A stretch of 64,000 bases of DNA from Lineus longissimus (GCF_910592395.1 NC_088311.1:23468646-23532645); one strand, 5' to 3'; counted from the stretch's first letter, positions 21,729 through 36,500 are shown. The notes: generated by a model from the letters alone, not told the origin. Program-made: numbers and translations.

Positions 21729-23519
21729 GTCTCATCAGAGTGGAATGCCTGTCGGAATTGGCCTTGTCAACTTACATTGTTGATGTCTGATCCTTGGCAA
21801 TTATAATGTGATTATGCATCACCATTGATAAACCCATTGACGGTTGGAATGAATCCTTGACAAGTTGACATGATAATTTATTTTATAGTCCTATTTATGA
21901 GATTGTGCATGGCATTAGTGCATAATGTTGGCTCTTGTACCGGTTTGAACTAAATGCCAATTTATCAGAGGTTACCCCTATTTTGTGTATGCTCTGCAGT
22001 CTACAGTTTCATTTCATCTCGACTTGTCCTAATGTTTTGGTTCCAAAATTCCTATGAAGGAATCAGTGAAATAATTATTGAATGAAATGCCGTTCAAAAT
22101 ATTTTCATTTCCTTAAGCAAATGTGGCCTACTAAACTCTGGCTAAGCATAGGTTTTCCTTTATGGTTGTAGTATTATGTATAATTACATCTAAATTAGCC
22201 GAATTAATGATTTCTAATTAGCTCTATGCATTACCGATGTTGACCTCGTAATTATCATGGCACGCTTTGTGGCGTGTTGGCTTGATGAATTTGAGACAGT
22301 GAAAGATGGTGTACTGTAAGAGTGGGCGTGAATGTGGACCAAATACCTCAAATAAAAGTCTAAAATTAGAGTCAAACAGGATCATACTGTCCTGATATTC
22401 TCTTCACTTGATAATGGTTATTAGGCCTATGAAAGTCTCCCTAAAGAAGCCCACACAAAGTGTGCAGAAAGGATTGCGGTCAGGTCATGTATCGTATTGC
22501 CATTAGACTGGATGTGAAGTAGCCTATATCAATACAATAACCATGTTGGGGGTCATTGACATGGGAGGTATTACTGGTCAGTGTACCTTGCTTCATGGCC
22601 AATGGTCTGTGATTGTCATGATTTGGTCCTGAATGAACTTATGGGTAGCCTATTTGTCTTGGTCTTGCTAGCTCAGTTCAAAGCCCTTCAGTCACATCAT
22701 TCATTGAGCCCCACACTCTTGGAATTTCATGTATGTCTGACCTCCTCTGTCTAGTTTGTTGCTCTCTGCTGGTGGTTGATAAAAGCAAATTTGATAGTTT
22801 TAGGGCATTTTTTGTCCTCTTCATTTCTTCCAATCCAATTCAGAGCAATTCAATGCCTGCTGTACACATTCTTTGACAAATTCGTTCATTTCTTTGTCAC
22901 CTGGACACAGCTGTTTCCATTTATGAAAAAAAGTTATCATTTATGACTGGCAAAAAAGTTCTTCCACATTCAGTAACAGATCCTGCAAGGTTATCTGATA
23001 ATGAATGAAGCTGCATGACTTCATAAATGAAATTGACATCTTGTCCACTTCAAGCTAAGTTGGCCCCAATGCTATTGCAATGATTGTGCACTGCTACTGG
23101 TTTTGACTGTCTCTCCACGGAGGTGACACATTCAGATGGACGTCTGCTCCAGTCTTTGTCTCCAACTCTGGACAACTGAATCATCCCCGGAGATTTTCTG
23201 CGCTGGTGAAACAAAAGGAACTATTGTATTACAGCGTTTTATCTTTGATAATCATCAAGCTGAATGGCAGTGTTGCACATTGTGGAAACTTTTATGAGAT
23301 TTATGGTAATTGAGTTGTGTTGGCTAAGGCCATGGGCTACACACATGATATGCTGTGGCAATGCGGTTGATCATATGAACATGATGCAACTGATGCACAT
23401 AAACCCTACATTCATCATTCTTGCTGGTGCATGACAGAACGCCGAAATTCTTGTTCAAACTGACACTGCTATTCCAACCAGTATTACACCTGGGGAGTTG
23501 GAAAATATAGAGACCTGCC

Positions 23520-23620
23520 TAGATTCTGCATCGACTGTTGGGATCAAACCAGGAGCTCTTGACCACTGTCCAAGACCAAAGCCCTAACACCACAGCGACT
23601 CTATAAAGCTGGTACTGTCG
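23520..23620 (-). repeat. tRNA-derived SINE-like head
   Basis: On the minus strand TGTGGTGTTAGGGC resembles an A box and, about 40 bases on, CTGGTTTGATCCCAAC resembles a B box (GGTTYGANTCC), as in tRNA-derived SINE promoters. No complete cloverleaf is evident. Confidence 0.45.
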
Positions 23621-24758
23621 GAGGGTGCGGGAACTGAGTCAGACCACCTATATTCTAGCTGCTTGACTGTTCTGGTCCGATGGTCAGCCAGGCAAGCTAC
23701 ATGCATGTCTATAAGCCATAGTTGCATGATTTCCAACCAATATTAATCACAAATCAATCCAATCTAATAGAAATATGAATCTCATTATCCTATTGTCGAG
23801 GCTAGACATTTCTTCGGGGCGTTGGGCAATATGGCGCAATCACGTGGTGCCTCCGAGGGGAGACATTTCCAATAGTTGCGTCCTCAGTCACCCTGGTAAC
23901 TATTATTGGATGGTTTGTATTGATTAGTTAACTCTAATTGATTATTGTCGGTTGAGGCGTGGAGATTCTTGTCGATGCTGCTTATGTTGGGTGATTGGAG
24001 AAATATGTCTGCTGTGGCTGCGAGGGGGGTCAATGTTTGACTAGACTGTCTGTGATTTTTGGAAACGATCATGTCCATACATAATTTGCTGTAAGATCTG
24101 ACGGGCTGACATCATACTTAGTTAGATTTGGCTTATTCTCAAAGTGGTTATGTAGTTATTGTGTGCGTTAGCTTCATATCTTGCCGAGTCCACAAGGCAT
24201 ACAACATTGTACTACTACACTAGGTTGGGAGTGTTAATACCACCAGGACTGTTAATTAAGTTGGCGGGACTTGGTTCTGTAGTGTTGTCTTGCTCAGTCT
24301 ATCTGTTTACAGGATGGTCACACTCCATGCATTTACATCCTGATAGTCACTCTCCGTGCATTTAGTGTGTGTACATCCTGGGGAAATGAGGGGAATGTTT
24401 GTGGTGAATCACCAATATTGTCCATGAATCAACCTGAACACACCTACACATACATCGAGGTTGGACAGTTCATGCAGAGGTCTTGTTGAGGGAATACATC
24501 ATTTATTGTACATGCTTGCTTGCTGCCGGTAAATGATAAGTCAGAATTCAAATTTCGGATTTATATAGTTTGTTTTTTTGTATTGATTGTAAAAGGTAAG
24601 TAAAGATTATTTGTAAGGGGGTACGCTGTCGAACCAGTCTGACCCTCTTCCTTTTCCAGCGTCCTAACATGACATTGATAAGGGCCAAGTGATAGGATCT
24701 CATGTATAGATGTACATGGAGTTTGTTTACCTGAAAAGACTAACCAATGACGCCCTTT

Positions 24759-24785
24759 CCCCCCCCCCCACCCCCCCCCCCCCCC
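24759..24785. repeat. Interrupted 27-base C tract
   Basis: A run of C interrupted by a single A on the given strand. Such a run may form G-quadruplex on the other strand and is prone to sequencing error. Confidence 0.9.
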
Positions 24786-27700
24786 GGATTGTGAAAGGCA
24801 TTGATGTTTATGGACACTCCCCTCATTGGTTTGAAAGAAGTGGTCGGCCATCCTCAAAAACTTTTCAGTAAATTTGAAAGTATAGAGATTTACCTCTTGA
24901 AGAAGTAAGGGAAAGTGATCTACTTCTGATAGCATTGGTGCATTCATGGTATTAGTTTTCCAGGTGTGCTCACCAGCTGCATGCATGTTTGTTTTCTTTC
25001 ATGCATGATCCTTCACATTCCAACCTTATCACAATATTGAAAGATTGCAGCATGAAGAGTTCGAAAAATAAGATGTTTGAAATCAATATATTTTCTGACA
25101 AATGATCTTTTTTCGTATTATAAAAATTGCCGCCTTTTCTTGCTTGTTGACTTGGGTCGCATCCAGGGTAGATCTACATCTTCATGTCGTTTAGGTTACA
25201 CAAATGAAATGACAAAGATTCATTCAGGGATAGGGATAAACTTCGTTCGTCCGAGGGGGGGGGCGAATGGTGGCAGAACACCCCTTTTTATCAAAAATCT
25301 CCATGAAAACATGTTATTCTGTAATGTTGGGAATAGAAGCCCCCCTCCCCCAATAAAGATGGCCCGGATTCACAAAGTAGCTCTTAGAGAAACAACACAG
25401 GGTTGGTTCATCCAGAATTTTCAGAATGATGTCAAGGCCTATTCTATGGTGGAATGCATTTTGGTGGCATATTCAGTTGTGTTCTGATGATCCATATGTT
25501 TGTTGTCCTCCCCCGCCCCTATAAATCATCCTATGTATGAGCCCATCCTAATCGGATGCACCATACACTGCCATTCAGCTGAATGACTTGCTCACCATAA
25601 TTTGTTGCCGTTCTCTCAAAATTGGTGTTGGATCAGAATGCCATGACCTGGTTGGGGACAGCTATTGAAATTATCGAAATGACTGGTAGTTTCCTCAATC
25701 GGATGGCCCATTTATTCTTTGTCGGGTATTTTCATGTTTCTGACTGGAGCATGGTAGCTCCCAGAGCATGAATCCAGTGTTTTTGCCTCATTCAGATTGT
25801 AACAATGGTTCAGTGAGCCAGCCACACTTTTCCTTGAAATTGACGAGTCTTGATGGATGTTTATAGCATTATTCACCTACAGTAGCTTATCAGATGGTTT
25901 GCCTGCCATGAAATCTCAATCAGTTCCCATCTGTTCCCATGTGTTTGGAAACTGTTGAACAGTTTGCCGGTGTTTAACGCTAAGTGAGTCATCAGCTGCA
26001 ACTGTACCAGTACCACCCATGCTTGTCATTTAATTGAGCATAGAGCTGAGTCAAGACTACCTTTGTTGGTCAGATGTTCCATCAAGTCTGCAGGGTTGTA
26101 CATGTAGGTGTACATGTACGTCTTCCTCAATTCGATGTTGAGTCCATGTGCATGAATGAGAAAGAGTCAGCTCAGGAAACTCTCGGTAGCTTACTTGGAA
26201 TTTTGTTTCTAAAAAAGAGACATCGCCATGGATATGGTCAGAGACATGACAGTTTGACATTGGGTGCTTGATCTCCCCCTTCTGCTGCTTCTGTAACACA
26301 GAGCACACCTGCAAGAGTTCACTGTCACTGTCGGTAAAAGTCTTACACTCAGGTGCCAAGGTAAAATACTGTGTCCCCAGATCAGGTCAGAGGCAATATG
26401 AATCATCCTATACCAGGCTGCCCAGGATTTGATAATGTCCTTCCTATCTCTAACCTACGTTGTCAGCCAGAGATCTGTCCCTGTTGCTCCTGCTAGGTCT
26501 TAGATCAGGTCGAGTGTGTCCTCACATCAGGTCAGACACAAAATAAAGACATCCCCCTGTGCCTGGATCACTCCATATCCATTATGCACCAGCTCTCTCT
26601 CAGTTCCGCATATCTTCCTCCATACGCAGTCTGCTGTCACCATGGTAACTGGTTAGAACTGTTAGAGCTGGTGCATGGTGATTTCTGTTTGCGATAAATC
26701 TCTGATCTTTCAACGTCGACTTGGGTGCCAGACGGATTATTTTAATGAAGTGATTCGTTTGAAGTATTGTCGAAAATGTGATTAAAATGTCTTTTAGCCC
26801 GACTTAAATTTGATTGTCTCCGGACGTTTGCTTTACAACACTTCTATAATTCATCTGTAGACTGTATTGTGTAGTGTAAGATGGGCTTTTTCGGCGACAC
26901 AGTTGGAGTTGCTGGGCCAGTATTGACCATGCTTGGGACTTCAACGATACACATTACTGCATTTGACCGAAGAGACGCCCACTTCTTCTATAATAAAGAT
27001 ACTCCTCATCCATTTCTTCCAGTCTCCTATTTAGATATCAATTTCAAGCTTGGTCTCCTCTTGGATGGGTTTATTCCATGGAGATGGAAGATGAACATCA
27101 GTCCGTCCTCTGTCATAATCGGATATTGAGGTGATTTCTTTCATGATCATTGTCCTGAAGCGGAATGTGTCCCCCCAGGAATCTTTATACGATGCTCAGA
27201 CACACAGCGAACTGAAGAGCTGCAACCACTATCATGACAGGCCACTGCAGACTTGAGACCCACCCTCGGAGGATGAACATTGTCAAATCTGAAAGGTGCC
27301 ATACACCAGTTCAGACGCCGAGGCATGTGTTCTAGAACTGCCTTCTCTGGGGCCACGAGGCCGCGACTGAATATTGTATATTTCCCATGTACCACTCCTT
27401 CAAATCAGAAATGATGATTGACGGCATCCGAGCATAATTTATTACAAATGCAATTGATAGCTTCTGTTGCACTATACATGACATTCATGATAGGCTATTA
27501 GTATCAAAATCGCTCCATATTTGTCACCGTAGAAATATGAATATTCTGGTCCCTTACCTAATTGCAAGCTCCAGCTCTTGTTGCATGAATGTCGCATAAA
27601 ATAGCACCATTAATCTTATTTCGTTTCATGCCCATTGGGCATTGTTTCATGATTCACTTTTCATGCAGCAATGAGTTTATGTGCTGGTGAGCTCCCATTG

Positions 27701-28444
27701 AACTCCAAGTTTGTGGATATGTGAGGACATGTTTGAAGTTGAACGGTGTCAAAGCTTACTTGGAACTCCCTCTTTCAGATTCCTGAATTCACCCAGGAGG
27801 ATAGCCCTGTTTCCTGTTGGGGTTTTGACAGGTTTAAACTTATGTTCAGATGCCTTGGTATGGGTGATTTGTATGAAATATGTCAGAAGTTCCGGGAGTA
27901 CAAACTTTATGTTTTTATTTAAATACATTCATACACTTAACAGGCAACGGAGAATACAAAAGTTATTCAGTGGTATTATTGTCCATCAATCATGCTTGGG
28001 TATAATCATGGCCTGCCCAACACCAGGCAGAATCCCAAGTGTGTTTAGCTGTGGTGACCATAATGGACTTGACGGTTTTCAATAACCCTGGTGTTACATG
28101 CCCAATCTGATACATACACCCAATGGCCCATTAAAGCTGGCTGATCATGCACCATTAATGACAGATTATATCCGTTAATTAGCATGAGCATATTGATTTA
28201 TAGTATGCAGTGAGAATGCAGGCGTCTGGTCATCAGTGTGTGCTGGACATTGGGTAACCTTTTTATATCCATCATATTCTGTTGGTTGAGCACTTTCATG
28301 TCTAAGTCATCCAGAATTATCTTGTAGAAACTGGGTCTTTTGCTTGGCATCTAGCTGGCATAAACAAGATTTTCTTCCGGGAGTCCCATTGTCACATCTC
28401 ATTCAAAGGACATGCGTAGTGAAGTAAAGACACTTGCCAAAGAC

Positions 28445-28545
28445 TGCAAGCAGGCATGTCCCATCTAGGTATTGAACTCGCTGTAGTGTTGGACTACGTG
28501 TGTGAGTGGGTACAACTGCTAGCTGACCACATGCCACCGTTATCC
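28445..28545 (-). repeat. tRNA-derived SINE-like fragment
   Basis: The minus strand contains GAGTTCAATACC, a B-box match, followed about 65 bases later by GGCAAGTGTCTTTACTTC. That is the SINE-tail motif also amplified in the satellite at 19.8-20.4 kb. The order, head then tail motif, supports a SINE. Confidence 0.45.
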
Positions 28546-29356
28546 TGGCGGGCGGCCATATTGTTAAAAATAAGAGAGCCAGCATCCTCCACCATACTAC
28601 ATCATATCATAATATCACTATGTCTAGACATAACTGCATAATGCATCACATTTTCTCAATAGGGAGATTTTTTATCAATACATAGCTTCTCTATTGATTG
28701 ATTGAATCTCACCCTAGCTGGGTGCCTCTTTTGTTGTTCATGCTGTAACCTAGGTGATGTGAGTTATTTGCAGGATATGACTGTGACATTCATGATTAGG
28801 CTCCGATTTCACCTGCACCTTGCAGGGTGATCTGCCCATGAAATTTCCAACGCAAGGCGGCAATAAATGTACTCTGTTCAAGTACACTACTTGTGTTCAT
28901 GTATCATATTACTGTAAACATTATGTAGAACCAGCCCAGGAAATGCTTTATGAATCTGTAATAAAAGTCTTCCTGCTTGGATCACATTAAACATCCTGGA
29001 TACTTCATAACCTATAAATAATGTAGATCCTAGGCTCATTATTCTGTCATCTTCTGATGGCCTAGAAAGACTGCTTCCCCAATCCTTCATCTAAACATAG
29101 AGAAATCAAACTAAAGTTCCATGCTTTTCCATAATGTAGCTCAGCCTTGTTTAATCCCAGGTTAAAAGGTCAGTGCTTGGTCAAAAAGGGCAAAAAACTG
29201 TAAGCTTTTGAAATGTTATTGGGTTTTAATAGTGATTGCATTATGATTGCAATATAGCTTGGAATGATTAACTTTTTTGGTCAAGACTGCCCTTAGGCCT
29301 ACTGCCTTGTCCCTTATCTGGCACCTGACCTCTACAAGGTTTGAGGTCATTGGTTA

Positions 29357-29405
29357 GGGGGGGGGGGAGAGGATAGGGAAGGGAAGGGAAGGGAAGGGAC
29401 GGGAA
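29357..29405. repeat. G tract and GGGAA simple repeat
   Basis: A run of about ten G is followed by GGATA and then four or five copies of GGGAA. Low complexity without genes. Confidence 0.85.
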
Positions 29406-30510
29406 CAGGAACAGTCCACCACAACCCTCCAGCCCCTTGGATCGGACGCCACACATATCCTCTGCCAGTCTTGACTTAGTCAGCTTAGAGCACGATGAAC
29501 TGTGCCATAAAATGTGAATGGATCTTCTATCAGTGAATGTAGAGTATTCACGATAACACTATGACTTTTCGACCTATTCTTCCTGTTTGGTCCGCAAGAA
29601 AAAGCAAATATTTGTGTAGGCTGAGATCCCATAAAAGCCCAGCCAGAAATTGACTCATTTCCTATTGACTTCATGAGTTTTATACATAGACTTGTTAACC
29701 CTACCTTCTCTTATCCATATTGTGTTGAGGTCATCTTCTCTAGAATCCTGTTTAAATTTTAAAATTCAGAAGGAGGTAAATCATTTGGCAAATCTATCTG
29801 CAGGGGGTTTACCCATGTGATTAAGACTATAAGTATTTATGCGGTTTATTGCTTTTCATGTCAAAGTTTGTAAAAAGTAGCTGTTTTTCCATAGTTCTGT
29901 CAATTTCTAACACTGCTTCATGAAACTAAAACTTGGCTGACTATTTCTTGATGAGGCCAACATCTAGGAACCATCACTGTATTCTTGATCATAACACATT
30001 ACATTCAGGTTTGAGCTTTCAATTTGCTACATGAATAGTCTCTGCTGAATGTCCATCCTGTGACCATTTGTATCGCTTTGTTTAACATTATTTATGCGGG
30101 ATGCATGTTCTTCATCAAATCACGCTTAGCAATATTGATATCGATTGCTTCGTCTGGCTATCAGAATTATCGGTACAGGGCTGTGCTGCCATCTGGAGTG
30201 TTATTGAAGTAGAGGAAGAAGCAAATTTAACTTGGTCTTGAAGATGGTTACTTATTCCTTATTCTCAATTCTCAGGTCAGTTTCTCTGCAGCAGCTCTGG
30301 GGTGTTAAAGTGTTGGCTGCAAATGGCACAACCACTAGCCCAAAGAGAACTTTACGAGGCAATGCCAGGAAGGGAAACAAGGTGTGCAGTCCTGGCTGTG
30401 ATCAGGTCCATGTTCTTTTGATTATGAGGCAGACTCAACTGCTGCACCGGCCCCATCCATCATATAAAGCACGATATTTACTCACGATTTTCTGTCTTGT
30501 TTCTTTTCAG

Positions 30511-30584
30511 ATTAGAGCATGGCGGAGGATAAGAAAGGGGACGATAAGGACCCACAAAGCGACAATGAATCTCATGGCGAACAT
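30511..30584 (+). CDS. EPB41: Protein 4.1 first coding exon, form A
   Basis: The acceptor TTCTTTTCAG ends at 30510; eight untranslated bases precede an ATG at 30519 in a strong context (GAGCATGG). The 22 codons, [20 protein letters not shown] and two more, end in phase 0 at the donor CAT|GTAAGT. The acidic start resembles the headpiece of 4.1 proteins. Because it begins at an acceptor, its transcripts must start in an upstream noncoding exon. Confidence 0.8.
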
Positions 30585-33500
30585 GTAAGTACACCATTTG
30601 ACTGGAACTCAAATGTTCAACACAAGAAATAAGATAACGCAACCCCACATTTCCACCAGCCACAAGAGATTGGGCGGGTCTGTTGTCACGGAAAATCCGT
30701 TCCCCACTCTGATACAACCAGTTGATTGGGCACTGTGAAAACCACAAAAGTAAAAGTGAAACTGAAAGACATACAGTGCTTATTGACTTTACAAACTACA
30801 GTTGCCATTCGGACACATCACGCCGGTCAAGAGATGTTTTCTGGGCAGGTTCAGCAGTTCCCTTTCTTTCTAACAGGTGGTAGCACTTGTCCACATCTAA
30901 TGTCGGTCAATGACCTCGAAATTCGGTTGCAAGCTGAATTTCAGGTTGCTCATTCTGATTCATCTGTTTATATTATTTCATTCATGTGTATGTTGAGTAA
31001 AGGGATAACTGGTCTGTTAGAATCGTCTCAATGATGTATTCTGATGTCAGGCCTGTACTGGCTGCAGGCTTTTCTGACTGGGCGTGACCTGATAGTTCTT
31101 TCATTTTCTGCTAGATGGCAGTGGCTACAAAGTATATCAAATCCACTTTTTGTGCCCAGGCCCATATTCACTTGACTAAATCTCTGCTCTAGTTTCTCTT
31201 CATTGTCATCTTTATCTAAAAATAATTTGGTTTGAAATTTAATTCATATATGCCGCTGACTTCAAAACACCCACTTCTCTTTGATATGTTTTATATAGTC
31301 AGATATTGTGGCGTCCTGTGTGAATTGATTAACTACTGGTTGACCGCATGGTGGTTCAGCATGTTCCATGTATCGAGGAGTCTTTGTGTAGAGACCTCAT
31401 TGAACTGCTGTCAGTTGATCACACGTCGATTGTGTCCGCTCCAAGACTCTTTCGACCAGGGCTTCAGGAAAGCACTTTGGAGACAAGCGATTTTTGTCAC
31501 TGAAATCGCTTGTTTGTGTGGCGACTGAATGCATTTAAGTAAATATTAGAAGAGTAAATAATTAAAGGGGGGGAAGATACATAGATAGGGGGTTACAGGG
31601 TCAGAAACTCTAATGAGAAAGACCTCTGCATTTGTCATCAACAATGTATTGTTGTAGGTAGGCCCTTGTCCAGCTTGACCTCGGTGACTCTCTTTGGTCT
31701 AGCTTGTGCTTATATTTGTCAAACATGAAAACATGACACAGCGTTAAGTGTATTGGAATGTATTGTACATGGCGAGTTCAAATATTGCCTTAAATCAATA
31801 CCAGTGGTGATTGCATGGGGGAACCCTATATGATTTCCGTGCTTATCAGATGGCCTGATACTATGTGCCTACCATCCCAGTCCTACTCATTGATTTATCT
31901 GTGCCTTATATGAAGAATTCATGTCAGCCTTTATATTTGATGTAAAATAGGCCATTGACTGTTCTGGATATAGTTCACTATTCACACCGGCTCTTCTCTG
32001 TGACCGGCCCCAGTCCCCCCTTGAAACCTTTCAACGTTTGGCCGTAGTTGTCGGTAAGTCTTATTTTCATGCAAATTTGTTGGTATGGCGGTCATTAACC
32101 GATGCTGGAGTTGTAACTGGGATACCATTCATTTGTCATCTACTCGTTTTTCCCCCAACAAATTAGATAATAATAATATGAAGTTGAACTACTTGCCCTG
32201 ATATGGCCTGTGCCCAACCATCTTGTCAGAACCTAACATACAAGTGTGTAATAATGTATGTAATGTAGATAGATGTCGGTTCAATATGATTGCCGAATAA
32301 TTATGATCAATTTGGAGCATAAAAAATAGGCAGTTGCAAGCTTGGAACTGGCCTGCTGAGTTTTGATGGATCACTTTCCAGCTAATGACCCAATCTGATT
32401 ATTCTGATATTTGGAGAGAAAAGTCTATTTCAAGTGTATTTGGATGTTTTATGACCAACATTACCAGTCCTACTATCAATTATCATGTAGTAGGTATGGT
32501 TTGTATACTGATAAGGCCTATGGTGGTTTGGGTCTTGTTGTGAATATGCATGTTAACCCTCCAAGTTCCAGCTGACCCACCAAAAGAGGTCTTTTAAACC
32601 GAGGCCCTCCATAAAAAGTGCCCCACAAACAGGCAATTTTTGGCACTGCGACTTGCAATCAGTCTTTTGTCTATGGTAGTCATTGGAGGTGCAGTGCTCA
32701 CTGCAAGAGCTGGGAGATTTGTAACATATTGCAGTCACCGCATCCTGCCATTATTCTGGGCTTTTGTGTTTCGGTGACTGCTTCAAAATATATACTATGG
32801 TCATGTTGCATTGATTATGGAGTGGGAAATGCCTATGTTATTACTCCTTTCAATCTTCTCTGTTGTTACCATGGATCAGGTGCTGTGTGGTTCCTCTAGG
32901 CCCCCAGTAGGTCATCGGGCTGCAACAATTCAAATATGACAACCCTTGCCTTGACCACAAACCTGATGTGATCTTCAATGGCAAAGTCCATCGATACCCC
33001 TCAAGTTCTATATTTGGGTCAAAACGAACAATTTTGTGGTTACCACCAATAACAAGCAAAGTATATTTTGGAAAATGTGTTGGAGGGCATTTCATTCACA
33101 ACCCTTGACCCAAATTGAATCATTTCATAACCATAACTGGTGGACTTCTCGATGTAGTATTTTTCAAACAGAGAGTGGCGTGTGCCTTTTTTGCTGCATA
33201 ATTTCAAAAGAGCGGACCGCTCAGGTGTGTTCTAGTTCATGTTCTAGTGGCGAACAAAGTGGCGACATTCATGCTGTAGTTTACTAATGGAGTAAACACT
33301 CTCACGAACGCTTCAGACCAACATGTACTTGAGTGATATTAGAATATATTTCTTGCTAAAACTCCCTATAAATTTTTTGTTGGACCATTTTATCTCAGAA
33401 CATACTGTGTTGACCAGATTTTTCGCTTAATTGTTGAAAATGTTCATGGTGACCTGCCTTCTGCCTGTGCTTGAACATTAGTGTGGTGGCGATTGGCCCG

Positions 33501-36500
33501 CCCGGCAACTCCATTTGAATTCCACTTGGGTTCGGTCTCTCTTTCCCCAGTCATAGGCACCAGTTCAGTACATTCGCACAGGACAGTTGGCTGGTTTTGC
33601 GTCATGTACACCACATTCAATCGAAGAAAATAATATCCCAAGGATCGGACGCAATGCACCAGTTTTGGATATAATGTATGTAACCCATGGTGTTGATGCT
33701 GTTGGAGTACCCTATAAAGTCGGACACCTGACCCACTACACCAAGCTGCGCGGCCCATCTGTAGAAAAGCACATCCCGCTTTCGTGTTCATTTGGCCCAC
33801 CAATAATACATGGTAGTTCACCACCGCCCCAAATGCTTTTTAGCCGCATACTGAAATCAGACAAGTCCATCAACAGATGCGTTTATTATTGCTGTGTTAC
33901 AGACGGTGTTGCCATGGTAACATGGGGCTGGTTCTAGGAGTATCCTCCTGCTCTCGTCTGGGTTCCAGTCTCATATTCCTTGCAGTGGGATGTTTGGTAT
34001 TTTCGATTTATTTGAAATGGAGGCAATCGGAGATCTCTGGAAGTGTTAAAACAGGTGGGTGAAGCTGACACTTGCAGAAAACCTGGCTTTTAATGAAAAC
34101 AGGTTGTTGGCAGGCTGACCCCAGCAGGGAAGGTGCCTTGAAGCTGACCGACATGAACACAGATCTGGGTGGCATGCAGGCTGACACTTACAGAAACTGT
34201 CTTGGCATGAACATGGGTTTGTGACACGCTGACCTTAGCAGAGAAATGGCTGGCAGGCTGACCCTAGCAGAACCTGCCTTGATTGAAGCTTTACGTGTTA
34301 ACCTTTGTGCAATTTTTGGATTGAGAACCAAAATATAACATTACCTAAAAAAGTGGATACTCCAACCGTAACCAGATAATGTAATGGTGTTCATTGAGGC
34401 TATATCTGATTACACCTTTCAAGGAAGTGCTTATCTAATGTCACCAATCTTGTACACAAATCACTTTCTCATTTCCTATTTACAAGAAATTAAAATGCTG
34501 TGATGAAGTGGCTTTCAAGAAGTTGAGTATGCCTGAGAGAAAGATGACTCAGTCAGCAAATATTTGCGTTGGAAACTGTCACTGGAACTATGTTGGGGAT
34601 TGTAACTTTACCATGCTGTACGTGTCCTTGAAGAGGGGATGAAACCTTCGAATCTTAATCCCAGCTCAAATTATAAACGTTTGATTGATTGGTAGGCCGC
34701 GAAAGCATCTCTGTTATAGCTGCACCAACTGAACATGCCTTTTGAAAAAATGATAATTTTGAATCTCTGATAATTTGGACTTGAGATTCGAGTGCTATTC
34801 AGTTAGCATGCATCTGACTGGCACTCTTGGAAAGTTGCCTGGTAAATATTTCCTGTAATATCATTACTGATAATTTTCTTGATGTTACTGTAGTATGAGA
34901 TTGTGTTATCAAATATCTAATCATTCGCCTGCAATGCACATCACATCAAGCCTGTCTGGCGTCCTCGGAATCTGTTATCAAATTGTTCCGGAAACTCGTA
35001 GTTGTGGCTGAATTTGGTTCTTCATTATACTTTTCTGCGGACTATGAAATAGCCTCATGAATCTGAGCAGTGTTTTTAAAAAAGGGAGTTTGCATGGTGG
35101 TCTTGTTGATGGTATTGAACACAATTGTCTGAACACTCTAAAACTATTAAAAGTGCATGTGACCTACTCATTTTACACCGGTTGCAAAGTTCTTTTAAAA
35201 TGAGACATCCATCATTTACCTGTAATCAGAATAAAAATGTTCCCTGAATTTGTGTGAGCTTTAAAAAAATAGGCTATAGTATGATGGGTGTATTTTTATT
35301 AAATTTTTTAACACACATGGTACATGTAGCCTACATATGGCAAGCCAAAGCGGAATTTATTCAAGACTTTAGAATTACCATTCAAGAAGTTAAATATAAG
35401 TTCAAGAAGGAAATATATGTTCAAGACTAAAATATGTTCAACCTTGAATCAAATGTTTTCAACCTTGAATAAAATATGTTCAACCTTGAATAAAATATGT
35501 TCAACCTTGAATAAAATATGTTCAACCTTGAATAAAATATGTCCAACCTTGAACAAAATATATTCAACCTTGAACAAAATATATTCAAGACTCACGTGAC
35601 CATATTCAAGACGCACGTGACCACAAAATTGATGACGTAGTTGCTCATGTTTTGATGCTTTACGGACTTTCCCGAACCCGCGTCCGGACTTTCCCGAACC
35701 CATGGTACTTGTGTTGCGTTTCGGAGCTCGAATTGTTCGCACGAGGTTTCGACACATGATTGTACACGTACCTAGCCGCCTACACCTGACATGTACTGTA
35801 ATCCTACACATCATGACATGGATGCCGAGTGAATGTCAGAGTCGATACATGTTTCACAGACACATCAGGCAAATTATAGGTTCAAAATGCGCAATGCCTC
35901 TCACCTTTCATTCTTAAGGCCGACACCACTGATCGGATTCTCGTTGTCTTTTGACATGTTTGAGTGTTTAGGCTATACAGGCAATCAATCATGTCGTGAA
36001 ACAGAACGCATCAGAAGTACCACAGATTCTACGCTCTACGTCATCAATTTTGTGGTCACGTGCGTCTTGAATATGGTCACGTGAGTCTTGAATGTATTTT
36101 GTTCAAGGTTGAATATATTTTGTTCAAGGTTGGACATATTTTATTCAAGGTTGAACATATTTTATTCAAGGTTGAACATATTTTATTCAAGGTTGAAAAC
36201 ATTTGATTCAAGGTTGAACATATTTTAGTCTTGAACATATATTTCCTTCTTGAACTTATATTTAACTTCTTGAATGGTAATTCTAAAGTCTTGAATAAAT
36301 TCCGCTTTGGCTTGCCATACCTACAATGTCTGATATATGTCTGACTGGGCCAGTTGATATTCTCATTCTCAAGGTAATGTATTTGAATAGTAGCTAAAGC
36401 TATGCCATTCCAGTTCCATTGTTTGGCACAATAATAGACCAGGAGCAGGCATATTTTCCAATCCTGTCATAAAAAAGTATTTTGCATAAAAAGTGAGTGG

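Larger units (their letters stand above)
16751..30510. other. Gene-poor stretch between RanBP3 and the first coding exon of protein 4.1
   Basis: I recognise no protein gene on either strand. The region holds a Harbinger-like MITE, a satellite, pogo-like sequence, SINE-like pieces, homopolymer tracts and one member of a dispersed coding-like repeat. Because the first coding exon of protein 4.1 begins at a splice acceptor (30510/30511), at least one 5' noncoding exon and a promoter must lie upstream, most likely within this stretch. Confidence 0.5.

Noticed and set aside
26881-27129. 82-codon plus-strand frame
   Set aside because: Unknown composition, no splice signals that fit a neighbour, and no recognisable motif.
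30232-30510. Upstream extension of the first 4.1 coding exon through an open plus frame
   Set aside because: A strong polypyrimidine tract and acceptor end at 30510, and the upstream frame does not match 4.1 proteins and differs in frame from the ATG at 30519.
33444-33937. Long overlapping frames on both strands in a 4.1 intron
   Set aside because: Both strands are open by chance over the same stretch; no domain seen on either.
35449-35814. Frames with repeated ILFKVE on the minus strand
   Set aside because: They are translations of the 21-bp units inside the inverted-repeat element.
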